Shown one piece after another: positions 51,193 through 59,416 of a stretch of DNA of 64,000 nt. This DNA is from JBGSBR01 sp041730495. Lineage in GTDB: Bacteria > Patescibacteriota > Microgenomatia > UBA1406 > GWC2-37-13. The stretch lies in NCBI GenBank assembly GCA_041730495.1, contig JBGSBR010000003.1, forward strand, positions 21,651 through 85,650, read 5' to 3'. Made by a program: the position numbers and the translations under genes. The number at the start of each line of letters is the position of its first letter. Position 1 is the stretch's first letter. A model generated the notes under the pieces. The model had not been told where the DNA came from. It did not search any database and saw only the letters and a list, made by a program, of their open reading frames with translations.

Positions 51193-53013
51193 TTACTTCA
51201 TTGTATCAAGCTGCATAAGCATCTGTCTTGCAGTCTCATTTTGAGGATCATATGTCAGTGCGAGCATTACTTGTTCTCGAGCTCCTGGCAGATCTCCCAG
51301 TCCTGCTTTGACAGTTGCATAACTTGTATACAACTCCGGATTTTGCGGATTAAGCTTAATTGCAGCCTTGATATACGGCTCGGCTTCAGCGAATTTTTTT
51401 TCATTGATGAGTAGTGCCGCTATATTTTGTGCTGACTGCCAGAGTGTAGGATTCATCTCATACGCTTGCACATACAGATCCATCGCTTCATTGGTTTTAC
51501 CCGCTCGCCAATAGATATTAGCTAGATTATGATATGCATCTGGATAACGAGGATTGACTTTGATTGCTTGTGTGAACGCTTCAGCTGCTTTATCCAGATC
51601 ACCACGCCGTGCGTAAACATCACCTACATTATTGTGCGTCTTTGGATCTGAAGGTGATGTTTTAGCTGTCGCAAACCATAGGTTATCCTGAGTTCTCCAA
51701 TCGTTATTGCGAGCAATCGTGCGAGCAGAAAAAGCTACAAGTAAGATCGCAAATAAAAGATAACCAAGTGTCTGCAGCTTTTTATGTTCAGTAAGACTAC
51801 TTATTGCATAACCCCAGATAAAGAAAACGCCAACAGACCCCAGATAAGCATATCGCTCCGCTACCAACCATGAAAGTCCAAAGGGATTCATCGTAGTCAG
51901 TAAAGTGATCAGAAAGAAACCTAACCAAAACGCTAATACTTTGTTACGTTTAAAAAGATAGATCCCAAAACCAAACAATAACAATGTAACAAGAATGTAG
52001 ATGATTTTTGCAGGTGCACTCAGATCAAAATCCGAATGATACAGAGTCAATGAATCTGGCCAAACATAAAGATGAAGATAAGTTGCTATTGCAGTTGGTA
52101 TTTGCAATAACGGATTATAAAAGGTGCTTGAAGCATCATTTCCCGTTTTACTGGAAAGATATGCAAAGCGCTCGCTCACTCTCGTCAAAATCATCAATCC
52201 CCACAAAAAACTTATCCCAAAAAACAACGTGATTCGCTGCCAGGACTCTTTCAGCGATCCCAATGTCAGCTCATACCAGCCAATGATGAAAGGGTACACA
52301 ATTACTTTTTCTGAAATCGATAGTGCAAAAATATAAAAAATAACTGTCGAAACAAAAAACTTTTTATCTTCAGTACGTTGATACAGTAGATATGACAGAA
52401 ATGAGATTAACAAAAAGAATGCCGCTTGAACATAAATTCCTCCAGAGATCCAGGTAACCGCTTCAATTGTCATCGGATGCACTGCCATCAGCGATGCTGC
52501 AAAGAAAGGCACATATTTTTTCTTCGTAAAAAAAGGGACGATTGCATAAACTAACCAAACAACTCCGACATGAAAGAGAATATTCCAGATGCGATATGCA
52601 AATGGTGAAAGTCCGCCGATTTGATAAGAGATATAGTAGAGAAGTGATCTCAAAATAAATGTGGGATTATGCCAGATATAATTTACATTTTTGAGTTGGT
52701 TTTCTAGTTCTTTTATAGCATAGATATCATCTGAGACGAGCTCTGCTGTAAAGCTATTGAAATAGACTACTAAAATAAACAAAAACAGTAAGATCAGATA
52801 AGGAAGATGCTCAATAAACCATTGCTTAGAAAATAACTTTGTTTCTTTAGACTCTATTTCTTTGACAAGTTTTTTCTCTATGAGCTGCTTGTTTTTATGT
52901 AGATGTGCTTCGACATCTTTGATGGGCACATGGAGACGCTCTGCGATCTCTTTTGTAGTTTTTTCAGGATAAGCTTTTTGGATGTACGTTTTTTGTGAAT
53001 ATGTCAGCGACAT
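51193..53013 (-). CDS. Polytopic membrane protein with C-terminal TPR repeats (Tmtc-like)
   Basis: 606 residues. The N-terminal 60 residues look like a helix-turn-helix segment (KTTKEIAERLHVPIKDVEAHL) followed by a basic helix. About ten TM segments follow (residues about 70-430) with a conserved acidic loop LVSDDIYAI, like GT-C O-mannosyltransferases. The last 150 residues carry about four TPR repeats (NNVGDVYARRGDLDKAAEAF; NLANIYWRAGKTNEAMDLY). Possibly a membrane glycosyltransferase. The start is 6 nt after a minus-strand TATAAT. Confidence 0.8.
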   Translation of the reverse strand: MSLTYSQKTYIQKAYPEKTTKEIAERLHVPIKDVEAHLHKNKQLIEKKLVKEIESKETKLFSKQWFIEHLPYLILLFLFILVVYFNSFTAELVSDDIYAIKELENQLKNVNYIWHNPTFILRSLLYYISYQIGGLSPFAYRIWNILFHVGVVWLVYAIVPFFTKKKYVPFFAASLMAVHPMTIEAVTWISGGIYVQAAFFLLISFLSYLLYQRTEDKKFFVSTVIFYIFALSISEKVIVYPFIIGWYELTLGSLKESWQRITLFFGISFLWGLMILTRVSERFAYLSSKTGNDASSTFYNPLLQIPTAIATYLHLYVWPDSLTLYHSDFDLSAPAKIIYILVTLLLFGFGIYLFKRNKVLAFWLGFFLITLLTTMNPFGLSWLVAERYAYLGSVGVFFIWGYAISSLTEHKKLQTLGYLLFAILLVAFSARTIARNNDWRTQDNLWFATAKTSPSDPKTHNNVGDVYARRGDLDKAAEAFTQAIKVNPRYPDAYHNLANIYWRAGKTNEAMDLYVQAYEMNPTLWQSAQNIAALLINEKKFAEAEPYIKAAIKLNPQNPELYTSYATVKAGLGDLPGAREQVMLALTYDPQNETARQMLMQLDTMK

Positions 53014-53019
53014 GGATTC

Positions 53020-53025
53020 ATTATA
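53020..53025 (-). promoter_or_regulatory. -10 box of the TPR membrane protein gene
   Basis: Minus-strand TATAAT-GAATCC-ATG. The sequence across -10, spacer and first codons closely resembles that of acetate-CoA ligase. Confidence 0.55.
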
Positions 53026-53070
53026 AACTTAATTTCCTAAACGCAAAAGCTAAATAAAGCGGCAATTTAG

Positions 53071-53076
53071 TAGAAT
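53071..53076 (+). promoter_or_regulatory. -10 box of the 53082 glycosyltransferase
   Basis: TAGAAT followed by 5 nt and the ATG; leaderless arrangement. Confidence 0.5.
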
Positions 53077-53081
53077 ACTGT

Positions 53082-53879
53082 ATGCAATCACTTGTTTCCG
53101 TGATTATTCCCACCAAAAATACTGCGTTTACCCTCGAAACATGTCTTCAAAGCATTGAAAATCAAACTTACAAATATATCGAAATTATTGTTATCGATAA
53201 TAACTCCACTGATAAAACAGTAAGTATTGCCAAACAATTTACAAAATCTGTTTTTACGAAAGGTAATGAGCGCTCAGCTCAACGAAACTTCGGTGCAACA
53301 AAAAGTAGGGGAGAGTATCTCATCTTTGTCGATGCTGACATGTATTTATCACCTGAAGTAATAAGAGAATGTGTCCAAAAGATTCAGAAACATGTGGGAC
53401 TGTATATACCGGAACGAATTCTGGGTACTGGTATCTGGGGACAAGTACGTGATTTTGAACGACAGTTTTACACGGGTACCGTAATTGATGCGATCAGATT
53501 TGTACCCCGCCAGATATTTGATACGGTGAAAGGCTTTGATGAAAACCTAACAGCTGGGGAAGACTGGGATTTTGATAAACGAATAAGAAAGTTAGGATCA
53601 ACCCAAATCATCAAATCAGCATTGTTTCACGATGAAAGAAATAAATCATTGACTGATTATCTATCCAAAAAAACCAGTTACTCAAAACCATTGCAAGCAT
53701 ATATCAGCAAATGGCCAAATGATACTGAAGTAGCTAAGCAACTAGGTTTCGGGTATCGTTTCATCGGCGTTTTCACAGAACACGGAAAATGGAAACAGTT
53801 ACTTAAACACCCGATTCTTACAATACTTATGTTTTTGCAACGAATTGCAGTTGGTGTATCATATTTTGTGACAAGATAA
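53082..53879 (+). CDS. GT2 family glycosyltransferase
   Basis: 265 residues. A GT-A fold opens with VSVIIPTKNTAFTLETCLQSI; the nucleotide-sugar metal motif is FVDADMYLSP, and GEDWDFDKRI is the catalytic-base region. The C-terminus is hydrophobic (ILTILMFLQRIAVGVSYFV) and may associate with the membrane. It is followed by the epimerase gene after 26 nt, which may supply its donor. Confidence 0.88.
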   Translation: MQSLVSVIIPTKNTAFTLETCLQSIENQTYKYIEIIVIDNNSTDKTVSIAKQFTKSVFTKGNERSAQRNFGATKSRGEYLIFVDADMYLSPEVIRECVQKIQKHVGLYIPERILGTGIWGQVRDFERQFYTGTVIDAIRFVPRQIFDTVKGFDENLTAGEDWDFDKRIRKLGSTQIIKSALFHDERNKSLTDYLSKKTSYSKPLQAYISKWPNDTEVAKQLGFGYRFIGVFTEHGKWKQLLKHPILTILMFLQRIAVGVSYFVTR

Positions 53880-53905
53880 CAATTTAGCAATAGAACAATT
53901 TAACA

Positions 53906-54943
53906 ATGAATGTATTAATCACAGGATCTGCAGGTCTTATTGGATCGGCAGCTACTAAACTTTTTTTAGACCAAGGTTATGTCGTCCACGGTGTGGACAA
54001 TAACTCACGTGCGCAGTTCTTCGGAGAAGAGGGGAGCACTGATAAAATCAAACACGAGCTGGAAAAACAACAGAACTACACTCATCATCAACTTGATATC
54101 AGAGATAGTGAAAACATGAAAGAGGTTTTTAAAACCAATACATTTGATGTCATTATCCATGCAGCAGCCCAACCTTCACATGATTGGTCAGGTAAGTTTC
54201 CAGTGATAGATTTTGAAATTAATGCCTTTGCTACAGTGCAACTATTAGAACTAACTCGAGAGTTTGCACCTGATGCCGCATTTATCTTCACCTCAAGTAG
54301 CAAAGTATATGGCGATCATCCAAATAATTTACCACTTATTGAATCTGAATCTCGGTATGATCTTCCTCAAAAACATGAGCTGTATCATGGTGTTCCTGAA
54401 ACTATGAGTGTCGATCACTCGATGCATAGTCCTTATGGCGCTGGGAAGCTAGCTGCCGATGTGATGGTGCAAGAGTTTGGTCGATACTATGGTATGAAAA
54501 CAACAGTACTCAGATGCAACTGCCTCACAGGTCCGGCACATGCTGGTGCCAAACTTCATGGATTTCTTTCATATCTCGTAAAATGCATCGTCAGAGGAGA
54601 AGAATATGTCGTAAACGGCTATAAAGGCAAACAAGTGCGCGATAATATCCATGCTGATGATCTTGTCGCTGCCATGTATGAAGTTGCTCAAAAGCCTGGA
54701 AGCGGGGTAGTTTATAACATCGGTGGCAGCAGAGAAAATAGTGTATCGATCCTTGAAGCAATCAAGCTGATCGAAGAGATATCTGGCAAAACTGCGAAGT
54801 ATACCATCGCGCCAGAGGCGCGACGTGGTGATCATATCTGGTATATCAGTGACAATCGTAATTTCCAAAAAGCCTATCCAAACTGGAACCTCAAGTATCC
54901 GATTAAAAAAGTATTGACGGAGATGATTAGGGCTTTATCATGA
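53906..54943 (+). CDS. NAD-dependent epimerase, CDP-paratose 2-epimerase-like
   Basis: An extended SDR enzyme of 345 residues. The GSAGLIGS NAD motif is at residues 7-14; the catalytic YGAGK lies within HSPYGAGKLAADVMVQEFG. The stretch LRCNCLTGPAHAGAKLHGFL and GYKGKQVRDNIHADDL strongly recall CDP-paratose (tyvelose) 2-epimerase. If right, the surface glycan may carry a 3,6-dideoxyhexose such as tyvelose; the other genes of that pathway are not in this window. Its stop overlaps the next start by 4 nt. Confidence 0.85.
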   Translation: MNVLITGSAGLIGSAATKLFLDQGYVVHGVDNNSRAQFFGEEGSTDKIKHELEKQQNYTHHQLDIRDSENMKEVFKTNTFDVIIHAAAQPSHDWSGKFPVIDFEINAFATVQLLELTREFAPDAAFIFTSSSKVYGDHPNNLPLIESESRYDLPQKHELYHGVPETMSVDHSMHSPYGAGKLAADVMVQEFGRYYGMKTTVLRCNCLTGPAHAGAKLHGFLSYLVKCIVRGEEYVVNGYKGKQVRDNIHADDLVAAMYEVAQKPGSGVVYNIGGSRENSVSILEAIKLIEEISGKTAKYTIAPEARRGDHIWYISDNRNFQKAYPNWNLKYPIKKVLTEMIRALS

Positions 54944-55524
54944 ATAAAAATCATCACCTCATCGTTGTGCCTGGTCTAAATGGATCAAACTTTTTATTTC
55001 AAGCAATACTAAAACTTTTGCAACTGTATGGATATCAGGTTACCGTTTTTGAACCTCATTGGAAAACATCTGAAGCTTTAGAAATAAAAATTAGCAGATT
55101 AAATAAAGCTATCAAAGATATAGATCATAATAATAAACTATCTCTTCTTGGTACAAGTGCTGGTGGAAGCTTAGTAATCAATGTTTTTTCAAAACAAAAT
55201 AAAAGAATACACAAAGTAGTAAATGTCTGTGGCAGGCTTAGAGCTGGCAAAAATGTGAAACCAACTTTGAAGAATGCTTCAAAGCGAAGCAAATCTTTTG
55301 AACAATCAGTTTTACTCTGTGAAGCAGAACAAAAAAACCTATCTCAAAATGCTAAATCAAATATACTGACTATTCGGCCATTATTTGATGAAATTGTACC
55401 AACCTCAACAGTTTCTATTGAGGGTGCAGTTAATAAGCAAATAATTGCAATAGAGCATATGATCTCGATAATTCTTGCATTAACTATGTATTTTAATATT
55501 ATTGATCAGTTTTTAACCGATTAG
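54940..55524 (+). CDS. Alpha/beta-hydrolase-like protein
   Basis: 194 residues. VVPGLNGSNFLFQAIL opens the fold; the nucleophile elbow is GTSAGG, with a late His in IAIEHMIS as a possible triad member and Asp in LFDEIVP. Substrate unknown. The start overlaps the epimerase stop (ATGA), so it belongs to the glycan operon. Codon use is more AT-rich than in the neighbouring genes. It could deacylate a glycan or lipid intermediate, but nothing in the sequence proves it. Confidence 0.75.
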   Translation: MNKNHHLIVVPGLNGSNFLFQAILKLLQLYGYQVTVFEPHWKTSEALEIKISRLNKAIKDIDHNNKLSLLGTSAGGSLVINVFSKQNKRIHKVVNVCGRLRAGKNVKPTLKNASKRSKSFEQSVLLCEAEQKNLSQNAKSNILTIRPLFDEIVPTSTVSIEGAVNKQIIAIEHMISIILALTMYFNIIDQFLTD

Positions 55525-55525
55525 T

Positions 55526-56089
55526 ATGAACACTTTCATTACCATATTAGCTTATCTAAACTCAATTCCAGCTCGATTGAAAGGGATGCAGTTTGGTGCA
55601 GGTGCGATGATCGGACCAGGCTATGATTGGCTTACAGTAAAACTCAACAATATCAAACTTGGAGACAATGTCGTCATAGGCCGCAACGCTTGGCTGCAAA
55701 CTGGTGACAAAGGAGATCTGAATATCGGCCAAGGCACTCAGATCGGTCGCAATGTCATGATCACTACTGAGCAAAGCATCGAGATTGGGGAAGAGTGTTT
55801 GCTTTCATATAATGTCTCGCTCATGGATCATGACCACGAAACCAATAAACCTGAATTATCACCCATGAAAAGTGGTATCACAAAACCAAAGAGTATTGAA
55901 ATCGGCGAGCATTGTTTTATCGGAGCTCATAGCTTCATTTTGAAGGGTGTGAAGCTGGGCAAACATTGTGTGGTAGGTGCAAATACTGTAGTCACGAAAT
56001 CTTTTCCAGCATACTCAGTAATCGCTGGAAATCCTGCGAAGCTTATCAAAACCCTTAAACCTCGTGGATCTCAGGCACCATCACGATAA
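55526..56089 (+). CDS. Hexapeptide-repeat acyltransferase (WbbJ-like)
   Basis: 187 residues. Left-handed beta-helix repeats are clear: IKLGDNVVIGRNAWL, LNIGQGTQIGRNVMI, IEIGEECLLSYNVSL, then the catalytic-His region MDHDHETN, and IEIGEHCFIGAHSFIL, VKLGKHCVVGANTVV. The end is VIAGNPAKLIK, typical of O-acetyltransferases of the xenobiotic/NodL type. It would acetylate a sugar of the surface polymer. It is 1 nt after the hydrolase stop; its last 35 nt overlap the convergent methyltransferase. Confidence 0.92.
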   Translation: MNTFITILAYLNSIPARLKGMQFGAGAMIGPGYDWLTVKLNNIKLGDNVVIGRNAWLQTGDKGDLNIGQGTQIGRNVMITTEQSIEIGEECLLSYNVSLMDHDHETNKPELSPMKSGITKPKSIEIGEHCFIGAHSFILKGVKLGKHCVVGANTVVTKSFPAYSVIAGNPAKLIKTLKPRGSQAPSR

Positions 56090-57323
56090 ACTTACCACCT
56101 CGTTTAGTGAAACTTTCTTGTTTCTGTATAATCTCTTCAGCGAAATTCCACGAGAGAAGTAAAGCATAATCTGGTGTATCTTTCACCAGTTTTTTTTCTG
56201 GATGAATAGCTATGTGCGTTCCTGGCGTATATTTACCTTGTTTATACGGGATTGAATCTACGATGTAATCCAGTATTTCAGGTGTAATTTCACAGTAATT
56301 AAGCAACACATTTCCTTTGGCAGAAGCACCATATCCGATGATTCGCTTACCTTGCTTACGCAGTTTAAGTAAATGAATCCGTAGTTTTTTCTTGATTGAC
56401 TGTACCCGTTTGGCAAAAGATTTATATGGTTCTAAAGTATCAAGATTCATCTTTTTCTCAAGCTCTATGAGCTCTGCGACTATTGGTTGAACCTTATGAA
56501 TACTATTCCAATGGGCTACAGAAACTCTGATTGAACCTCCGTGTATCGGATCTCGCACTACATCAACAATTTCTAAACCGTGTTTTTCAAATAATCGTTG
56601 TAGCGGAGTGATCGCCAGATAACTAAGATGCTCGTGATAAATCGTATCAAACTCATTTTTCTCGAGTAAATCGACAAGATACGGTGACTCAAATATAAAC
56701 AGTCCATCTGGTGCAAGCCACGTATGCACTCCACGACAGACATCTTGAAGGTCATCGATATGTGCGAAGACATTGGTAGCAGTAATCAGTTTTGCGTCTC
56801 CATGTAATTGATGTAATCGGGTGACATGTTCTTCTGTGAAAAACTCATTTACAGTCGGGATTCCTTTTTTGATCGCCAGTTTAGCTAGATTGATAGCCGG
56901 ATCTACACCTAGCACTTTCATGCCTTTTTTCTGGAAAAAAGATAACAGCGCTCCATCATTACTACCGATATCTACCACAAGATCATGTTTTTTTAGCTTT
57001 ACTTTACTGATGGTTTCCTCAACAATTGTTTCGAAGTGATTTAAATGTGTCGTGGAAGTTGAAGGAATATACAGATAGTTACGAAACATCACATCTGCGG
57101 GGATGATATGCATGAGCTGCACGAGATGACAGGTATTACAAACTCCAACTTCTAGGGGATAATAAAACTCTTGCTTTTTGAGATCTTCTTTTTTCACAAA
57201 ACCATTCGGGATTGGCATGGTGCCAAGGGAGAGAAATGAGGTGATTTCGGTTGCTTTGCAGATGCGACATTCATGTACTTTGTATTCACGTGAGTTTACA
57301 AGACGTTTATGCGGTGACTTCAT
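56055..57323 (-). CDS. Zinc-binding C-methyltransferase (NDP-hexose type)
   Basis: 422 residues in three parts. The N-terminal zinc-binding domain has C19, C22, C62 and C65. The class I SAM domain has VVDIGSNDGALLSFFQKKG from about residue 118. The C-terminal domain has the diagnostic GYGASAKGNVLLNYC. This architecture is that of sugar C-methyltransferases (TylC3/NovU-like). It uses SAM, so the nearby ahcY would recycle its by-product. A minus-strand TATAAT lies 9 nt before the start. Confidence 0.9.
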   Translation of the reverse strand: MKSPHKRLVNSREYKVHECRICKATEITSFLSLGTMPIPNGFVKKEDLKKQEFYYPLEVGVCNTCHLVQLMHIIPADVMFRNYLYIPSTSTTHLNHFETIVEETISKVKLKKHDLVVDIGSNDGALLSFFQKKGMKVLGVDPAINLAKLAIKKGIPTVNEFFTEEHVTRLHQLHGDAKLITATNVFAHIDDLQDVCRGVHTWLAPDGLFIFESPYLVDLLEKNEFDTIYHEHLSYLAITPLQRLFEKHGLEIVDVVRDPIHGGSIRVSVAHWNSIHKVQPIVAELIELEKKMNLDTLEPYKSFAKRVQSIKKKLRIHLLKLRKQGKRIIGYGASAKGNVLLNYCEITPEILDYIVDSIPYKQGKYTPGTHIAIHPEKKLVKDTPDYALLLSWNFAEEIIQKQESFTKRGGKFIVMVPEIHEV

Positions 57324-57332
57324 ATCAGTGAT

Positions 57333-57338
57333 ATTATA
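57333..57338 (-). promoter_or_regulatory. -10 box of the C-methyltransferase gene
   Basis: Minus-strand TATAAT with 9 nt to the ATG. If used, the structured element at 57376-57480 would lie upstream of this start site. Confidence 0.5.
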
Positions 57339-57375
57339 CGGGAAGTTTAGCTAAGATCATACTCGGCGATTTGTG

Positions 57376-57480
57376 ATATATGCGATAGGTGGCAGAGAGG
57401 AAGGGATCCCGGCAGCGCGCAGGGCGTTTTCCGAGCACTGACGGGAAGGAATCGACTGACAGAATCTATCGCGCTATATT
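57376..57480. ncRNA. Candidate structured RNA element, copy A
   Basis: A GC-rich island in AT-rich intergenic DNA. GCGATAG (57382-57388) pairs with CTATCGC (57466-57472), and an inner stem CCGGCAG (57409-57415) pairs with CTGACGG (57438-57444) apart from one mismatch. Conserved with copy B are AGGTG, GAGGAA, GCGCGCA, GAGCACT, and CGACTGACAGAATCTAT. Stem sequences differ from copy B by compensatory changes. Family and strand are unknown. Confidence 0.6.
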
Positions 57481-57503
57481 TCGCAGTATAATGAACTACT
57501 TAC

Positions 57504-58421
57504 ATGAAATATCCTCTCATCAGTATCGGCATGCCCGTCATGAACGGCGCGCAATACCTAGCTACTGCAATCGAATCAATCCTCGATCAAAGCTACTCCA
57601 ACTTTGAGCTAATCATCGCAGATGATGTATCAACTGATAACTCAACACAAATCATCGAAAAATATGCCCGCAAAGATAAACGGATCCATTTCATCAAACA
57701 TAAAATTCAACAGGGTAGAGCAGAGAACTTTAATTATGTCCTTGAGCATGCAAAAGGCGAGTATTTCATCTGGCACTCTCAAGATGATCTCAGAGATCCG
57801 AAATGTTTAGAAATACTGTATCAAACAATACAAAATGACCCTCATGCTGTCGTTGCAGTGAGTCGGTTTGCTAATCTACATCACAAAAAAACGTATCCTC
57901 ATGCTGTCCGACCTACTCATCTACAAACTGGGGATTTACAAACCTTTTTACAGCATCCAGATTTATCATTTTTCTACGGACTTTATAAAACAGCGGTTTT
58001 GAGAAAAACGGGTGGATACTATGCCGATAATAGACCGTTTTTCAAAAGCAGTGATTTTGTGATGATCTGCCGACCATTATTGCATGGCAATTATGTCTAC
58101 ACACCCGAACTATTGTTTTATAAACGCGATTCCGGATTGCATACCGATCGCTATGCAACCGTGAAGAATAATTTAACCAATCAACAAACTCGTAAAACCA
58201 TTCTGAGATATCTGTTATTCCCATATTTCTTTTTGATAGACAGAGTTGTTTTGACACAAGATATTTTTCAAACCAACAAGAAATTTACAGATAAAATCTT
58301 GCTTTTCCTATGGCTTTGGATCAACTACATGATTGAGCTTTTCAAGTATTTTCTAACCATAATCCGTGGTATCCCTGCCTTGCTCTCAGGTATTACACGT
58401 GTCATAATGCACAAGTCATGA
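57504..58421 (+). CDS. GT2 family glycosyltransferase
   Basis: 305 residues. YPLISIGMPVMNGAQYLATAIESIL and ELIIADDVSTDNS define the nucleotide-binding half; the metal motif region is FIWHSQDDLRDP, where the DxD is replaced by QDD. Hydrophobic stretches near the C-terminus (LLFLWLWINYMIELFKYFL) suggest membrane association. A TATAAT at 57487-57492 gives a leader of about 4 nt. Its stop overlaps the next gene's start (ATGA), so the two GT2 enzymes are coupled. Confidence 0.88.
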   Translation: MKYPLISIGMPVMNGAQYLATAIESILDQSYSNFELIIADDVSTDNSTQIIEKYARKDKRIHFIKHKIQQGRAENFNYVLEHAKGEYFIWHSQDDLRDPKCLEILYQTIQNDPHAVVAVSRFANLHHKKTYPHAVRPTHLQTGDLQTFLQHPDLSFFYGLYKTAVLRKTGGYYADNRPFFKSSDFVMICRPLLHGNYVYTPELLFYKRDSGLHTDRYATVKNNLTNQQTRKTILRYLLFPYFFLIDRVVLTQDIFQTNKKFTDKILLFLWLWINYMIELFKYFLTIIRGIPALLSGITRVIMHKS

Positions 58422-59416
58422 AACCCACAATCACGGTCATCATACCGACATACAATGGAGCTGCTGTCATCGAAGAAACTTTGCAAAGTTTAGTTCGACA
58501 GACCTATCAAAACTTCGAGATCATGATCCATGATGATGCGTCCCGAGACAACATCAAATCAATCATCAAAAAGTATCCTCAGATCAGTTTTCATCAAAAT
58601 TCCAAGAATCTTGGCTGCCAGGATAACTTCGAAAATGCTCGGAAAAAAGTACGTACTGAGATTACATATTTCCTCTGTCAAGACGATGTACTGGCAGTCG
58701 ACGCACTTGAGAAAACCTATGCCGCTTTTCAAAATGATCCGCAGATTGGTGCTGTCGTCAGACCATTTTATTGGTTTGATGATGATATAGATCACCCAGT
58801 CAGAGCAGTCAGTCAGCTGAATGCAAATAAAGATGAAATCATAACAATCAAAGATTATCATGATCGCATTAAGCTGTTTTTCGATACAATCGGACAGCTC
58901 TCAGGACTTGCATATCGCACGAAGTTTTTAAACGTCGGTTTTCATGAAGATGTTTTTTCGGGACATGCGTATCCGTTTGTCAGTTTACTTAAAGAACATC
59001 CAGTAGTTTTCCTGAAAGATTATGTCGTCGCAGTCCGTATCCGTACGAGTCAAAGTCGGACCGTAAAATCGATCTATAATAAATCTCCGATTCAAAGCTG
59101 GGTTGAGCTATGTCATAATCTGCTAGGTGAAAAGAAGTACGAAAAACTAAGGCATTTTTTGATTCATGATTTTATAGCAGTAAATTATCTGGGACTGATT
59201 CAGATCAAGAATTATTCAACAATGAAAAACTTGATACACGAAATAAAAATGTTACTCAAATATCGTAAAGAAAACTGGTTTAATCCGCTTTTCTGGTCGA
59301 TCACAATTGGCACGATTATCACACCTACTGTACTACTAATACCACTTACTGACTGGTATAAAAAAGTGATTTTGGCAAAGACATTGCCGAAGATCGAGTT
59401 TAGAAGAGAGCGTTAA
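58418..59416 (+). CDS. GT2 family glycosyltransferase
   Basis: 332 residues. TITVIIPTYNGAAVIEETLQSL and IMIHDDASRDN open the GT-A fold; YFLCQDDVLAVDAL is the QDD metal region, as in the preceding paralogue. A C-terminal hydrophobic segment (FWSITIGTIITPTVLLIPL) may anchor it. Its 3' end overlaps the convergent UDP-GlcNAc epimerase gene by 17 nt. Confidence 0.88.
   Translation: MKPTITVIIPTYNGAAVIEETLQSLVRQTYQNFEIMIHDDASRDNIKSIIKKYPQISFHQNSKNLGCQDNFENARKKVRTEITYFLCQDDVLAVDALEKTYAAFQNDPQIGAVVRPFYWFDDDIDHPVRAVSQLNANKDEIITIKDYHDRIKLFFDTIGQLSGLAYRTKFLNVGFHEDVFSGHAYPFVSLLKEHPVVFLKDYVVAVRIRTSQSRTVKSIYNKSPIQSWVELCHNLLGEKKYEKLRHFLIHDFIAVNYLGLIQIKNYSTMKNLIHEIKMLLKYRKENWFNPLFWSITIGTIITPTVLLIPLTDWYKKVILAKTLPKIEFRRER

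Noticed and set aside
57376..57480. RNase P RNA or another known large ribozyme
   Set aside because: GAGGAA and ACAGAA words recall RNase P core regions, but the element is only about 90 nt, is present twice, and lacks the rest of the RNase P core.
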